The notes under the pieces: generated by a model
What the model saw: the letters and a program-made list of their open reading frames with translations, nothing else
Database searches by the model: none
What the model was told of the DNA's origin: nothing
Part shown: positions 6,646 through 13,907 of the stretch, piece by piece
Layout: the number at the start of each line of letters is the position of its first letter
Numbering within the stretch: the stretch's first letter is position 1
Virus record (IMG/VR): IMGVR_UViG_3300046737_000136
Location: 1-41,637 of that record
Direction: 5' to 3' (one strand)
DNA from: a virus
Length of the DNA: 41,637 nt
Made by a program: the position numbers and the translations under genes

Positions 6646-7418
6646 CAGCAAACCTCCCTGGTGAAGAAGTCATGGACGGTGGCGAGCAGCGGCGGGTCCG
6701 GCGCGGCGCGTGTGCGCGGGAGTGAGTTGAGCTGTTGGTCTTGGGCTGGGGTGAGTGCGTCGGAGAGTGAGTTCTGCTCGTCGGTCCCAGGAGCCGAAGG
6801 CGAGTGGGGTCGCCAGGGGTCTGGGGGCGGCGCGCCCCCAGTGGTCGGTCGCAGTTCTCGTGCTCGGTGATAGTTGGACGGTGGGGGCTCACCAGGGATG
6901 AGCGCTGATGGAGCGTCGAATGAGCGCTGATAGCCGTCATTAGCGCTCGCCATAGTGAGCGCTGAAGTTTCGTCGTGATCCGTAGCATTAGCGCTCGCCT
7001 TAGGTGAGCGCTGAACGCGCATCCGGCGGCCTTTCTGGCCGGACTGGTTCGAGCTGTTCACCTCGTCGATGATCTTTCGGTATTCGGCCGTCTCGGGAAT
7101 GTCGAGGTGCGCGTACCTGTCGGGATCGAGGATCAGCCGGTACTCGTCGGCGAGGCCCTTCTTGTGGTTCCCGGCCTTCACCAGCTCGATCCAGCCGACG
7201 TCGCGCAGCCAGGCGAGGTACCGGCGCGCGGTGCTGTAGCCGACCTCGCAGTCGGCGGCCAAGCGGGCCACGCCGCACTTGATGTCCCGGCCGTTCTTGT
7301 CGGCGTACGAGCTGACGGTGAGCGCGGCCTGCTTACGCTCGCGACCTATGCGGGCGCGGCGGACGAGGGCGTTCCACTTGTGGGGCTGCGCGCCGATGTC
7401 TTCGGCATCAGCGCTCAT
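6645..7418 (-). CDS. Replication-initiator-like winged-helix protein
   Basis: A 257-residue protein with an N-terminal winged helix (about residues 30-100: RERKQAALTVSSYADKNGRDIKCGVARLAADCEVGYSTARRYLAWL, then a wing and DEYRLIL). The rest is low-complexity, hydrophilic and Pro-rich. The build resembles lambda O-type initiators, in which an N-terminal DNA-binding domain recognises repeats in the gene's own middle. Six 10-bp repeats are found in the linker part. I chose the ATG at 7418, where a seventh repeat covers the start codon; ATGs at 7445 and 7484 in frame are alternatives. No clear Shine-Dalgarno sequence. First gene of operon 2. A transcription-factor role cannot be excluded. Confidence 0.7.
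   Translation of the reverse strand: MSADAEDIGAQPHKWNALVRRARIGRERKQAALTVSSYADKNGRDIKCGVARLAADCEVGYSTARRYLAWLRDVGWIELVKAGNHKKGLADEYRLILDPDRYAHLDIPETAEYRKIIDEVNSSNQSGQKGRRMRVQRSPKASANATDHDETSALTMASANDGYQRSFDAPSALIPGEPPPSNYHRARELRPTTGGAPPPDPWRPHSPSAPGTDEQNSLSDALTPAQDQQLNSLPRTRAAPDPPLLATVHDFFTREVC
6899..7014. repeat. Iteron cluster, candidate replication origin
   Basis: Six 10-bp elements share the palindromic core AGCGCT. TGAGCGCTGA occurs at 6899-6908, 6921-6930, 6956-6965 and 7005-7014. The inverted variant TTAGCGCTCG occurs at 6940-6949 and 6988-6997. A seventh copy, TCAGCGCTCA, the exact reverse complement of the main form, is at 7408-7417 at the start codon. The cluster lies in the low-complexity coding part of the initiator-like gene and looks richer in A/T than its surroundings, as in lambda-type origins. 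Confidence 0.7.
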
Positions 7419-7484
7419 CGCGCGTACACCTGTTCGGTGGCGCATTGCACGGTGTTGGTACTTGCGCACAGAGGGCGCGGGCAT

Positions 7485-7746
7485 GGCAACATATGGCCAC
7501 GGCCCCTTCCGGTTGCGAGACTGGGGATGAGGGCAATAGACCGGATGGGTGTTGAAGCCACTCGTCCGGTCGCCCTATTTCTGACTCCCCATTCTCCCAG
7601 CTCAGCGCCCACGCCGAATAGCGCCGCGCCGATTCCCTCTGTATTTCTGATCACCCGTATACCTCGGAAACGCTCGCACTGGTGGGGATGGCCGAATAGG
7701 CCGGGCGTGTCAGGCCCGGCCGCTATCGGAACGGTTCGGCCGAATG
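7485..7746. other. Intergenic region between early operons
   Basis: No convincing gene. It separates the end of operon 1 from the start of operon 2 and holds two strong hairpins. One is described separately (7697-7726). The other pairs GACCGGA (7539-7545) with TCCGGTC (7565-7571) and extends through GGGC/GCCC (7531-7534 with 7572-7575). GGCCGAAT occurs twice (7690 and 7738). On the minus strand a TATGTT hexamer lies three bases before the ATG at 7484. A promoter for operon 2 should be here but I cannot place it with confidence. Confidence 0.5.
7697..7726 (-). terminator. Hairpin, probable end of early operon 1
   Basis: GGCCGGGC (7699-7706) pairs perfectly with GCCCGGCC (7714-7721) around a 7-base loop; ATAG/CTAT just outside can extend it. 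It starts about 20 bases past the stop of the last gene of operon 1. The following minus-strand bases are CTATTC, not a full T-run, so termination may be partial. Confidence 0.5.
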
Positions 7747-8076
7747 TCAGGCAGCCCCTTTCTGGGTCAGGTCCAAACGGGTCGTTTCGCCCTCGAATTT
7801 GCAGGGACGGTCGCGCCGATAGGAGCCCTTGAAGTGGTACGCGCTGCCCTCCTCGGGCTTCTGATCCCAGATCCACTCGTGCAGGTGCTCGTAGAACCAC
7901 GGCGAGTCCGGCAGGTCCTGGAACTCCGCAGTAATGACGGCCAGGTCGCCGTAGCGGCCGAGGGCGTAGACCACTGAGCCGTCGTAAGACCGGCCCCTCT
8001 GGCCAGCCAGGTGGCCCCACGTCTCCTGCATGACATCGGCGGCACGGCGCTCGCCGTACGCGTTGATCGTGGTCAC
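7747..8076 (-). CDS. Unknown early protein, last of operon 1
   Basis: A 109-residue protein with features of a compact alpha/beta fold: GSVVYALGRYGDLAVITAEFQDL in the middle and an aromatic stretch WFYEHLHEWIWDQKPEEGSAYHF. The C-terminal part is charged. GTG start overlaps the upstream stop by four bases. It is followed by a strong hairpin. No family recognised. Confidence 0.6.
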   Translation of the reverse strand: MTTINAYGERRAADVMQETWGHLAGQRGRSYDGSVVYALGRYGDLAVITAEFQDLPDSPWFYEHLHEWIWDQKPEEGSAYHFKGSYRRDRPCKFEGETTRLDLTQKGAA

Positions 8077-8267
8077 GTCTCGTCTCCGTTCTCGCCGGCG
8101 CGTAGCTGCTGCACGTCGAGCCCGGCCGGTCCGGTCTCGGGGTGGTGGGCGTCGCCTGCCTCACCGAGCAGCCCGCAGCGGCACGTACGGCGGCCGTTGT
8201 GGTCGGGTGGCAGGTCCGTGTCGGGCTGGAAGACGCCGCCGCAGGCGAGGTGCTGGGCGGGCTTCAC
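8073..8267 (-). CDS. Small zinc-ribbon-like protein
   Basis: A 64-residue protein with ACGG near residue 9 and RTCRCG near residue 30, together a plausible zinc ribbon. It has a polar C-terminal tail. GTG start in a GTGA overlap. No family recognised. Confidence 0.55.
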   Translation of the reverse strand: MKPAQHLACGGVFQPDTDLPPDHNGRRTCRCGLLGEAGDAHHPETGPAGLDVQQLRAGENGDET

Positions 8268-8473
8268 GGGGCCCTCCCGAACTCGGCCGCCTTCTCCGCG
8301 TCGGTCAGGTCTTCCCACTTCTTGCCGCGACAGGACTCACCGCGAGCTCGGGGCGTATCCCAGATGCCGCACCGGGCGCACATCCGTTGCGCTGCCTTGT
8401 GCCCGCGCCACCGCCCCGACTCCCAGTAGACGTCTTCCCAGCTGTGAGCCATCTCGTCGGTCGGCTCGATCAC
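8264..8473 (-). CDS. Small zinc-binding protein
   Basis: A 69-residue protein: HSWEDVYWESGRWRGHKAAQRMCARCGIWD, with CARC (32-35) and a later Cys in RGESCRGKKWEDL. The spacing resembles the small zinc proteins often found in actinophage early regions. GTG start overlapping the previous stop. Confidence 0.6.
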   Translation of the reverse strand: MIEPTDEMAHSWEDVYWESGRWRGHKAAQRMCARCGIWDTPRARGESCRGKKWEDLTDAEKAAEFGRAP

Positions 8474-8697
8474 CGGGCACCTCCCAGCACGGCCCGTCCC
8501 GCGCCGGTCAGCTCGTACGTGCCGCCGTCGGCGCCCAGGACGACCCATCCGGCAGCCTCGAACTCGCGGATGGTGACGTCGCAGCGTTGGTTGAGGCTGC
8601 CTCTGGTGTGGCGCAGGATGATGCCGTTGGCGAGGTTGACACGGCCGCGGCTGACGGCGGCGAGGAGGTCGAGGCGGGTCCGGTTGACGTCGCTCAC
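8470..8697 (-). CDS. Small winged-helix-like protein
   Basis: A 75-residue protein that reads as a minimal winged helix: a helix (NRTRLDLLAAVSRGRV), then IREFEAAGWVVLGADGGTYELTGAGRAVL, with a typical wing and the T-x-x-G-R end seen in MarR/PadR-like domains. DNA binding is likely. GTG start in a GTGA overlap. Confidence 0.6.
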   Translation of the reverse strand: MSDVNRTRLDLLAAVSRGRVNLANGIILRHTRGSLNQRCDVTIREFEAAGWVVLGADGGTYELTGAGRAVLGGAR

Positions 8698-8900
8698 AGT
8701 CCCACCGTCGTTCGGTTGCAGTCACGGCACTCGACGTCGGCGGTGGTGAGGACCGCGCCTTGGTGGCCGTAGAGGGTCTTGCCGCAGTCGGTGGAGTAGA
8801 CGCGGCCTACGTCGCGTTTGGTGGTGGCGCGGGTGAGGCGGTGGGGGATTCCGCCGGGGATGCGGACCTGCCGGGCAGTCAGGTCGAGGGTGTCGGGCAT
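8694..8900 (-). CDS. Small protein with C-terminal zinc pair
   Basis: A 68-residue protein with TDCGKTLYGHQG and VECRDCNRTT, which together form a plausible zinc knuckle (C39, H46, C58, C61). The ATG overlaps the previous stop by one base (TGATG). No family recognised. Confidence 0.55.
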   Translation of the reverse strand: MPDTLDLTARQVRIPGGIPHRLTRATTKRDVGRVYSTDCGKTLYGHQGAVLTTADVECRDCNRTTVGL

Positions 8901-9448
8901 CAGGTCTCCTCGATCGGGCAGCAGACGTGGGCGAAGTAGCCCTTGGCGTCGGCGAGTGGCTGGAACGCCTGCCCGCGCACGATGGGCCGGCCACACGAGG
9001 TGCAGGCGACGCCGATGGACCGGCGGGCGACTTGCCATGTGCGCGCCTCGGCGAGTTCGTCGCGTTCCCGCATGGCGTCGACGGCGAGGCCATGCCAGAC
9101 GCACGAGCCCTGTTCCTCGCGTGCGTGGTCAAGCCGGGTCTGGAGCATGCTCTGCTGGAAGGTGACGTGCTCAAGCTCGTGCTGGGCCTCGCGGAGCTGC
9201 CGGTCGCGGATGGCGAGGGTGGCGCGCAGGTCCTCGTTGGTGGCGGCTTGGCGGGCCAGCTCCTCGCGGACACCGTCACGTTCGGCCGCGACGCTGTTGA
9301 GGTCGTCCTCGGCGTCGCGGAGCTGCCGCTCGACGTGGCTGAGGTCCTGCTGTGACGCGGCGAGGTCCCGCTGGGTCTGCCGTAGCTGCGCCGAGGTGGA
9401 CAGGCCGACGGTCTCCCGCCAGGTCTCGGTCGACGGGTCGCGGGTCAC
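8900..9448 (-). CDS. Coiled-coil protein with C-terminal zinc site
   Basis: A 182-residue protein. Residues about 15-115 form a long heptad-rich coiled coil (LRQTQRDLAASQQDLSHVERQLRDAEDDLNSVAAERD onwards). The C-terminal 45 residues hold ACTSCGRP and HVCCP, a zinc site. A dimeric scaffold or nucleic-acid adaptor would fit. GTG start overlaps the previous stop. No family recognised. Confidence 0.65.
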   Translation of the reverse strand: MTRDPSTETWRETVGLSTSAQLRQTQRDLAASQQDLSHVERQLRDAEDDLNSVAAERDGVREELARQAATNEDLRATLAIRDRQLREAQHELEHVTFQQSMLQTRLDHAREEQGSCVWHGLAVDAMRERDELAEARTWQVARRSIGVACTSCGRPIVRGQAFQPLADAKGYFAHVCCPIEET

Positions 9449-9525
9449 GACTTGTTCCCCGTGAACAGGGCTATCGCGATGACGCACAGCACCAGCAGCA
9501 GGATGAGTTTGCCGGGCTCGCTCAC
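9445..9525 (-). CDS. 26-residue single-pass membrane peptide
   Basis: A very short gene read directly from the sequence. GTG at 9525 overlaps the previous stop (GTGA), and its own stop overlaps the next GTG in the same way. The peptide VSEPGKLILLLVLCVIAIAL plus six polar residues is one membrane helix. The double coupling argues that it is translated. Function unknown. Confidence 0.55.
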   Translation of the reverse strand: MSEPGKLILLLVLCVIAIALFTGNKS

Positions 9526-9785
9526 GCTCGGCCTCGCAGCACGCGCCAGGCCGACCGCAGGCGGCAGAATGGCGCTCCGCACGGCACGTCCGCCTCGTCG
9601 AGGACCTCGCACCGGATGCAGTCGGTCGGCTCCTCCTCGTCGGCGTCGTGATATCCGCTCAGGTCCTTGCCGCAGAGGGCGACGTTCGGGCGGCAACAGC
9701 ACACGTGGACGTCGCTGTCGCCGCCGAGCAGGGCATGCTCGGCCTGCTGCTCGACGGCAGGAACGCCTCCGGCCTGGCTCACCAT
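9522..9785 (-). CDS. Cys-rich small protein
   Basis: An 87-residue protein with many Cys: HVCCCRPNVALCGKDL, then CIRCEVLDEADVPCGAPFC. At least four pairs could bind two zinc ions. ATG at 9785 and GTG at 9782 both overlap the preceding stop; the GTG gives the usual four-base overlap. No family recognised. Confidence 0.6.
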   Translation of the reverse strand: MVSQAGGVPAVEQQAEHALLGGDSDVHVCCCRPNVALCGKDLSGYHDADEEEPTDCIRCEVLDEADVPCGAPFCRLRSAWRVLRGRA

Positions 9786-10069
9786 GGGTTCTCCCCGTAG
9801 TTGTCGATGATCGACTCGACGCGGCAGCGTGGCTTCTTCGCCGGCCAGGTGTCCATCGCGTCCGGCGGGCGGATGTACAGGCGCGCGTCGAGCAGGTAGT
9901 CCACGCCCTCGGCCTTCGGCTCGTGACCGGCCCACGCGGACAGGTCACGGTCGATCGCGCGCAGCTCGGCGAGGACCTGCCGGTCGAGGTTGCGCCAGGC
10001 GCGGGAGGACATGCGCGGCTCGGCGGGCGGTGTCTGCCGCTCGATGTCGGCGGCGGTCAGGCGAGGCAT
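9779..10069 (-). CDS. Unknown early protein
   Basis: A 96-residue protein, mostly helical (AWRNLDRQVLAELRAIDRDLSAWAG in the middle), then YLLDARLYIRPPDAMDTWP and a short tail. ATG overlaps the upstream stop by one base. No family recognised. Confidence 0.6.
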   Translation of the reverse strand: MPRLTAADIERQTPPAEPRMSSRAWRNLDRQVLAELRAIDRDLSAWAGHEPKAEGVDYLLDARLYIRPPDAMDTWPAKKPRCRVESIIDNYGENPW

Positions 10070-10248
10070 CAGCGGTCACCTCGGCGTCCTATGGCGTGGA
10101 GAAACAGCAGGGTGGTGGACGTGGTGGTGGCGAAGGCGAAGAGCGTGCCGGGCCAGAGACGCGGGGTGTTCATGGCGTCGCAGACCCCGTACACGAGTGC
10201 GGCGTTCGCTAGGCCGACGAGCGGGGCGATGAAGAAGCGCTCAGGCAT
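10069..10248 (-). CDS. 59-residue two-helix membrane protein
   Basis: A short gene joined to both neighbours by TGATG overlaps. The product has two hydrophobic segments, about residues 5-24 (FFIAPLVGLANAALVYGVC) and 32-52 (WPGTLFAFATTTSTTLLFLHA), with an Arg-rich C-terminus likely in the cytoplasm. Function unknown. Confidence 0.6.
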   Translation of the reverse strand: MPERFFIAPLVGLANAALVYGVCDAMNTPRLWPGTLFAFATTTSTTLLFLHAIGRRGDR

Positions 10249-10619
10249 CAGATCGACCCCGATCCCTCGGTGAAGTCCGGCAGAGCGGCCTTGCCATCGA
10301 GACGGCCAAATAGGTGCAGCGCGTACTCGTGGATGTTCACGTGGTCCGACGGCGGAGCGAACACCTGATACGCCCAGCCCTCACCGAAGACAGCCAGGTG
10401 CAGCAGCTTCAGGTCGTCGTAGTCCGGCATCGACCGGGTCCGGGCGATCGACGCGTGCACCCATTCGTCGCCTTCGTGGTCGGCGGCCGTGACGATGATC
10501 GAGGCAGCGCCGTCGAGCCGCTGCGTCCGCCAGCCGTCGGGCCCGAACGGGACAGGCGTCGACCAGTTCGAGCGTCCGAGCACGCGCCGGATTTGGAGTG
10601 CGTTGATCGAGGCGGTCAT
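10248..10619 (-). CDS. DUF7694-like protein
   Basis: A 123-residue protein. The segment DYDDLKLLHLAVFGEGWAYQVFAPPSDHVNIHEYALHLFGRLDG is a strong match, from memory, to the conserved core of DUF7694 proteins found in many actinophages and some hosts. Their function is unknown. Conserved W, Q, PP and H residues could mark a binding site. ATG at 10619 overlaps the stop of the small zinc-protein gene. Confidence 0.75.
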   Translation of the reverse strand: MTASINALQIRRVLGRSNWSTPVPFGPDGWRTQRLDGAASIIVTAADHEGDEWVHASIARTRSMPDYDDLKLLHLAVFGEGWAYQVFAPPSDHVNIHEYALHLFGRLDGKAALPDFTEGSGSI

Positions 10620-10759
10620 CGGCCCGCCCTCAGCTTGCGGGTGGAGTGCGGGCGGTCCCGCACCGTCAGGACCTCCGTCGTGTACCCGGCGACCATCGAC
10701 GCGCACGGCTCACCGCACACCGGGCACTTGCGGTAGTCGTCCCAGTTAACGGCGGTCAC
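10616..10759 (-). CDS. 47-residue zinc-knuckle protein
   Basis: GTG at 10759 overlaps the RecT gene stop (GTGA) and its own stop overlaps the DUF7694 start (ATGA). The product carries KCPVCGEPCA (Cys 12, 15 and 19), a likely zinc knuckle, and an Arg-rich C-terminus. Its place directly after recT makes a recombination accessory role conceivable, but nothing shows it. Confidence 0.6.
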   Translation of the reverse strand: MTAVNWDDYRKCPVCGEPCASMVAGYTTEVLTVRDRPHSTRKLRAGR

Positions 10760-11646
10760 TGCGGCTCACCGCCCGCCGTGCGCTCCTTGCGCTCCCGCAG
10801 CGCGGCGATCACCCGGTCGGCTTCGGCGGCGGTGAGATCGCTGCTGGACTCCAGCGGCTCGGCGAGGCCGAGGATCTGGGCGGTCAGCCACAGCCGCTTG
10901 GCGCGGTCCTCCTCGGAGTTGCTGTAGCCCAGCTCGCCCCACAGCGCGAACATGTGGCCGCGCTGCTTGTCGGTGACCAGCTCGACGGTCGGGTCGACGG
11001 CGGGCGGCTGGAGCGCGGCTTGCGGCTCGTCGAGGTCGGCGACCGTGAGCCGGCGCGTGACCGGCGACGGCGCGAGGACCGGCTCGTCGCTGATCTCCTC
11101 CGCCGAGTACGGCATCCCCATCACGGCATCGGCAGCAACACGGCGCGCGCCTTCCGAGGTCGCCCGGGCGACCAGCATCTCCTCGGGGTTCGTCTCGTAC
11201 TTCTTGTTCTTGGCGACGTAGCCAGCGACGATGGCACGCTCGATGGTCCACTCGACGCGCACCCACGTCTCGGAGCCCTTGCGGCGGCACATCGCCACGG
11301 CGTGCGTTGCATCGGACTCGACGATGTCCAGGTCGTGGCCCTTGCCCTGCACGACCGCCCGCAGAGTGATCGCCTTGGGCGCCGGAACGCCCTGGATGTT
11401 GTCGAAGGCGCGCAGGGAGGCCATGGGGTCGAAGCCCAGCTCTGCGCCGGCCAGCATGGCGGCGGCGGCCTCGGCGGGCTTGCCGCGGTAGGCGGCGGGC
11501 GCGAACGAGGTGGAGCAGATGCGGTCGGCGAGGGCGAACACGGCGTCGGCCTGCTGGACCCAGCGGGCGAGGCGGTCCATGGCGTTGTCGCTGTAGGTGG
11601 TGACCGCGTTGGCCGCCTGGCTGCTGATCTCGATGTCGGTGGTCAT
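10756..11646 (-). CDS. recT: RecT-family single-strand annealing protein
   Basis: A 296-residue protein with the RecT core: SFAPAAYRGKPAEAAAAMLAGAELGFDPMASLRAFDNIQGVPAPKAITLRAVVQ (about 47-100), then VAMCRRKGSETWVRVEWTIERA and the conserved region NPEEMLVARATSEGARRVAADAVMGMPYSAEE (153-184). RecT proteins anneal complementary single strands, acting with a 5'-3' exonuclease for phage recombination and genome repair. The C-terminal third (from about 205) is less conserved and helical. ATG overlaps the exonuclease stop by one base, so the two are made together. Confidence 0.9.
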   Translation of the reverse strand: MTTDIEISSQAANAVTTYSDNAMDRLARWVQQADAVFALADRICSTSFAPAAYRGKPAEAAAAMLAGAELGFDPMASLRAFDNIQGVPAPKAITLRAVVQGKGHDLDIVESDATHAVAMCRRKGSETWVRVEWTIERAIVAGYVAKNKKYETNPEEMLVARATSEGARRVAADAVMGMPYSAEEISDEPVLAPSPVTRRLTVADLDEPQAALQPPAVDPTVELVTDKQRGHMFALWGELGYSNSEEDRAKRLWLTAQILGLAEPLESSSDLTAAEADRVIAALRERKERTAGGEPQ

Positions 11647-12467
11647 CAGTTCTCCAGTCGCGCCCAGGCGGGCGGCTCGATCAGGGGGATCTCGTCGGTC
11701 GGGTATCCGGGCCAGTCGCCGGTCGCCTCGCACTCGGCGTACAGCGCGAGGGCCTCGGCGCTGCGCCGGTCGCCGTAGGCGAGGTACTCGTCGGTGAGCT
11801 GGAAGACCTGCACCAGATACGGCGGCTCTTTCTCCTGCGCCACGAAGGCGAAGAAGGGCACGCCGTGGTGCTGGTTCGCCCGGAGGCCGCGCAGGTAGAA
11901 GGCGGCCTGCAGGTAGTAGCCGTAGTTCCAGATGGCCTTGCCGAGGCTGGTCAGGTCGGCGGCGTCGCAGGACTTGTAGTCGACGATCCCGTCGGCGCGC
12001 AGCCAGTCCGTCTTGGCCCGGCACAGCACTCCGCTGGTCTCGTCGCGCCACACCAGCGAGTGCTCGGCGACGCCGCGGACGAACAGCTTCGGCGCGAGCC
12101 GGTGCGCCTGTAGCGCCTCGGCCATGCCGTGCACGGCGTCCCAGTCGGCGGGCTTCAGCGGCACAGCAAACCGCTCGCGGACGGCGGCGACCTCTTCCTT
12201 GACCGCCTTCGTCCGCCACTCGTCGGCGTCGATCCGGACCAGCTCCGGGCCCTCGCCGAGCACCAGCTTGTGAGCGGCGTGGCCCACGTCGAAGGCACGC
12301 TTCGGCGATCGCGGGTGCTGCTGGTTGTAGCGGAACCGGGCCGGGCACTTGAGCAGCTCGCGGGCACCGGTCGACGACAGGCTCGCCCGCGCGATCGGCC
12401 CGGCGAAGTACTCGTCGTCCGTGAGCGGGAAGACGCCGGGCGGCAGCAGTTCGACGGCGGTCATCAT
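11646..12467 (-). CDS. RecE/PD-(D/E)XK exonuclease
   Basis: A 273-residue nuclease of the RecE-like (exodeoxyribonuclease VIII, DUF3799-type) PD-(D/E)XK class. Visible motifs: FDVGHAAHKLVLG (H63 and H66), KTDWL with D154, IVDYKSC (D163-Y-K165, the DxK core) and NYGYYLQAAFYLRG with Q187, the usual helix that follows. It should resect double-stranded ends to feed the RecT protein encoded next. I start at ATG 12467, which gives the usual ATGA overlap with the preceding gene; adjacent ATG 12464 and ATG 12479 are possible. Confidence 0.88.
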   Translation of the reverse strand: MMTAVELLPPGVFPLTDDEYFAGPIARASLSSTGARELLKCPARFRYNQQHPRSPKRAFDVGHAAHKLVLGEGPELVRIDADEWRTKAVKEEVAAVRERFAVPLKPADWDAVHGMAEALQAHRLAPKLFVRGVAEHSLVWRDETSGVLCRAKTDWLRADGIVDYKSCDAADLTSLGKAIWNYGYYLQAAFYLRGLRANQHHGVPFFAFVAQEKEPPYLVQVFQLTDEYLAYGDRRSAEALALYAECEATGDWPGYPTDEIPLIEPPAWARLEN

Positions 12468-12858
12468 GACCTCGCCCACATGCAGTCACCCAGCAGCTTC
12501 AGCACCCGGTCACCGGAGCCGACCGTGAACCGGTCGAAGCCGCCACGGTTGATCGAGCCCTCGGCGATCACGGACTTCGGCTTGTCGTCGTTGGCCTTCA
12601 GCCGGATCCACGAGCAGCCGAACGTCAGCCCGGACGCCGTCAGGATGTACGTGCCGGGACCTGGAACGTGCCGGACCCGACGTAGTTGATCCGCACGCCG
12701 GGGAAGGCGCGCTCGGCGATCGCGGTCGGGGCCGGCTGCTCGAACTGGCCGGCGCCGGCGGCGGGCTTGACCGCCCATCCGACCGCCAACCCGACGACGC
12801 AGCCGACGACGATCCACACGGCAGCGGCGAGCCAGTAGGTTTTCGGCGCCCGGTTCAC
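12464..12858 (-). pseudogene. Membrane-anchored secreted-type domain, frameshifted
   Basis: The gene starts at ATG 12858 (ATGA overlap). It encodes one N-terminal membrane segment (about 8-30), a linker and a strand ending GVRINYVGSGTFQV, and then hits a stop at 12640. In another frame the continuation GTYILTASGLTFGCSWIRL through GDCMWARS runs to 12464. Together they match a familiar actinobacterial domain pattern (GTFxV...PGTY...CxWxR...GDCxW). One base is missing around 12650-12665, where the minus strand reads GTCCCGGCACG; one more G would join the frames. It is a real mutation, an error in a G/C run, or, less likely, programmed slippage. Confidence 0.65.
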
Positions 12859-13079
12859 GAGGTCACCGCCGCTCGTGCCCAGCGCATCCGCTCGGCGGCC
12901 TGTACCGGGTGCTCCCCGAACTCGGCGGCCATCACGGCGGCGCAGCCCCGGACGCCGTTGTAGTCGCGTACGGCGGCGGCGATCGCTGCCTTCAGCTCGG
13001 CCCGGTCGTGTGGCTCGGCGGCGGACAGGGTGGAGGCGAACAAGGCCTCGGCGCGGGCAACGGTCAGGTTCACGGTCAC
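12855..13079 (-). CDS. Small helical protein
   Basis: A 74-residue Ala-rich helical protein (LTVARAEALFASTLSAAEPHDRAELKAAIAAAVRDYNG) with a Cys in GVRGCAAVMAAEFGEH. Probably a helical bundle. GTG start in a GTGA overlap. No family recognised. Confidence 0.6.
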   Translation of the reverse strand: MTVNLTVARAEALFASTLSAAEPHDRAELKAAIAAAVRDYNGVRGCAAVMAAEFGEHPVQAAERMRWARAAVTS

Positions 13080-13309
13080 GACGCGGCCTCCTTGATCTGC
13101 GCCTTGACCAGAGCCCGGTCGTGGAAGTTGAAGACCTTCTCGGCCGCCCCGTGCGCCGCGCTATGGGCGGCCTTGGCGTGTTCGAGCATCTGGCCGTGGG
13201 TGAAACGGATGTGCACCTCGGCCAGGTCGAATTCGACCTGGCACAGGCGCTCGCAGTTGAACTCCAGGAAGTAGGTGCCGGGCAGATCCGGCTTGCGCGC
13301 CCCGGTCAC
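13076..13309 (-). CDS. Small protein of unknown function
   Basis: A 77-residue protein with a beta-rich N-terminal half (GTYFLEFNCERLCQVEFDLAEVHIRFTHG) and helical C-terminal half rich in His and Ala. Start overlaps the previous stop. No family recognised. Confidence 0.6.
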   Translation of the reverse strand: MTGARKPDLPGTYFLEFNCERLCQVEFDLAEVHIRFTHGQMLEHAKAAHSAAHGAAEKVFNFHDRALVKAQIKEAAS

Positions 13310-13563
13310 CGGGTCACCGCCTTCGTGAGTCCCGGCCGGTGCGCGGCAGCGGACGCCTCAACCCACGCCCCGCCCCGCGTCCACGTCCGGCCCCACGCCA
13401 GCGGCTCCCCGGTCGGCCCGGCGGTGATCTCCCAGTCCACGGACAGGAGGCCACGGCGGCGGACGGTGCCGTAGATGTGCGGGCTGCCGGTGGTGACGAG
13501 GCGGTTGTCGGCGGTCCAGACGACGGAGCGGCCGTCGTGCAGCAGGCGCGTCTCGGCGGTCAC
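13306..13563 (-). CDS. Small beta-rich protein
   Basis: An 85-residue protein made mainly of predicted strands (RLLHDGRSVVWTADNRLVTTG, RGLLSVDWEITAG, PLAWGRTWTRGGAWVEAS). GTG start overlapping the upstream stop. No family recognised. Confidence 0.6.
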   Translation of the reverse strand: MTAETRLLHDGRSVVWTADNRLVTTGSPHIYGTVRRRGLLSVDWEITAGPTGEPLAWGRTWTRGGAWVEASAAAHRPGLTKAVTR

Positions 13564-13907
13564 GACGCACCGCCAGGGCGCGAGCCGAAGATCTCGGCGA
13601 CCAGGCGGCCGAGGTCCTCGCGGGAGTGGGCCGCGTCGAAGAGGTCATCGAAGTCGGTCCGGCAATCCGAGCCGAGAACCAACTCGGCGGCCTCGGGCAC
13701 CTCCAGGCCCACAATGTCCTCAGGGCCCTCGACAACAAACGGGTCGAGGAGGCCGCCCTTCTCGACCTTCCCGCCCGCGAGGCGAACCGCCCAGCCCGCG
13801 AAGCAGGCCGCCGTGCCGCAGTCCCAGGTGGCCTGGTTCCACGTCTCCGGGTGCGCGTCAATCTGATCCAGGACTGCGTACGCCAACTCGGCGTTCGGCG
13901 CGCTCAC
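13560..13907 (-). CDS. Conserved actinophage protein with CGTAACFAGWA motif
   Basis: A 115-residue protein. The segment AYAVLDQIDAHPETWNQATWDCGTAACFAGWAVRLAGG carries a motif (W-x-CGTAxCFAGWA) that recurs, to my knowledge, in proteins of many actinophages and some actinomycetes, with no proven function. A second Cys-containing loop SDCRTDFDDLFDAAHS follows. GTG at 13907 overlaps the previous stop by four bases. Confidence 0.7.
   Translation of the reverse strand: MSAPNAELAYAVLDQIDAHPETWNQATWDCGTAACFAGWAVRLAGGKVEKGGLLDPFVVEGPEDIVGLEVPEAAELVLGSDCRTDFDDLFDAAHSREDLGRLVAEIFGSRPGGAS

Noticed and set aside
6899-7014. Protein-level repeat as the reason for the iterons
   Set aside because: The copies occur in both orientations and encode different residues, so the DNA, not the protein, is conserved.
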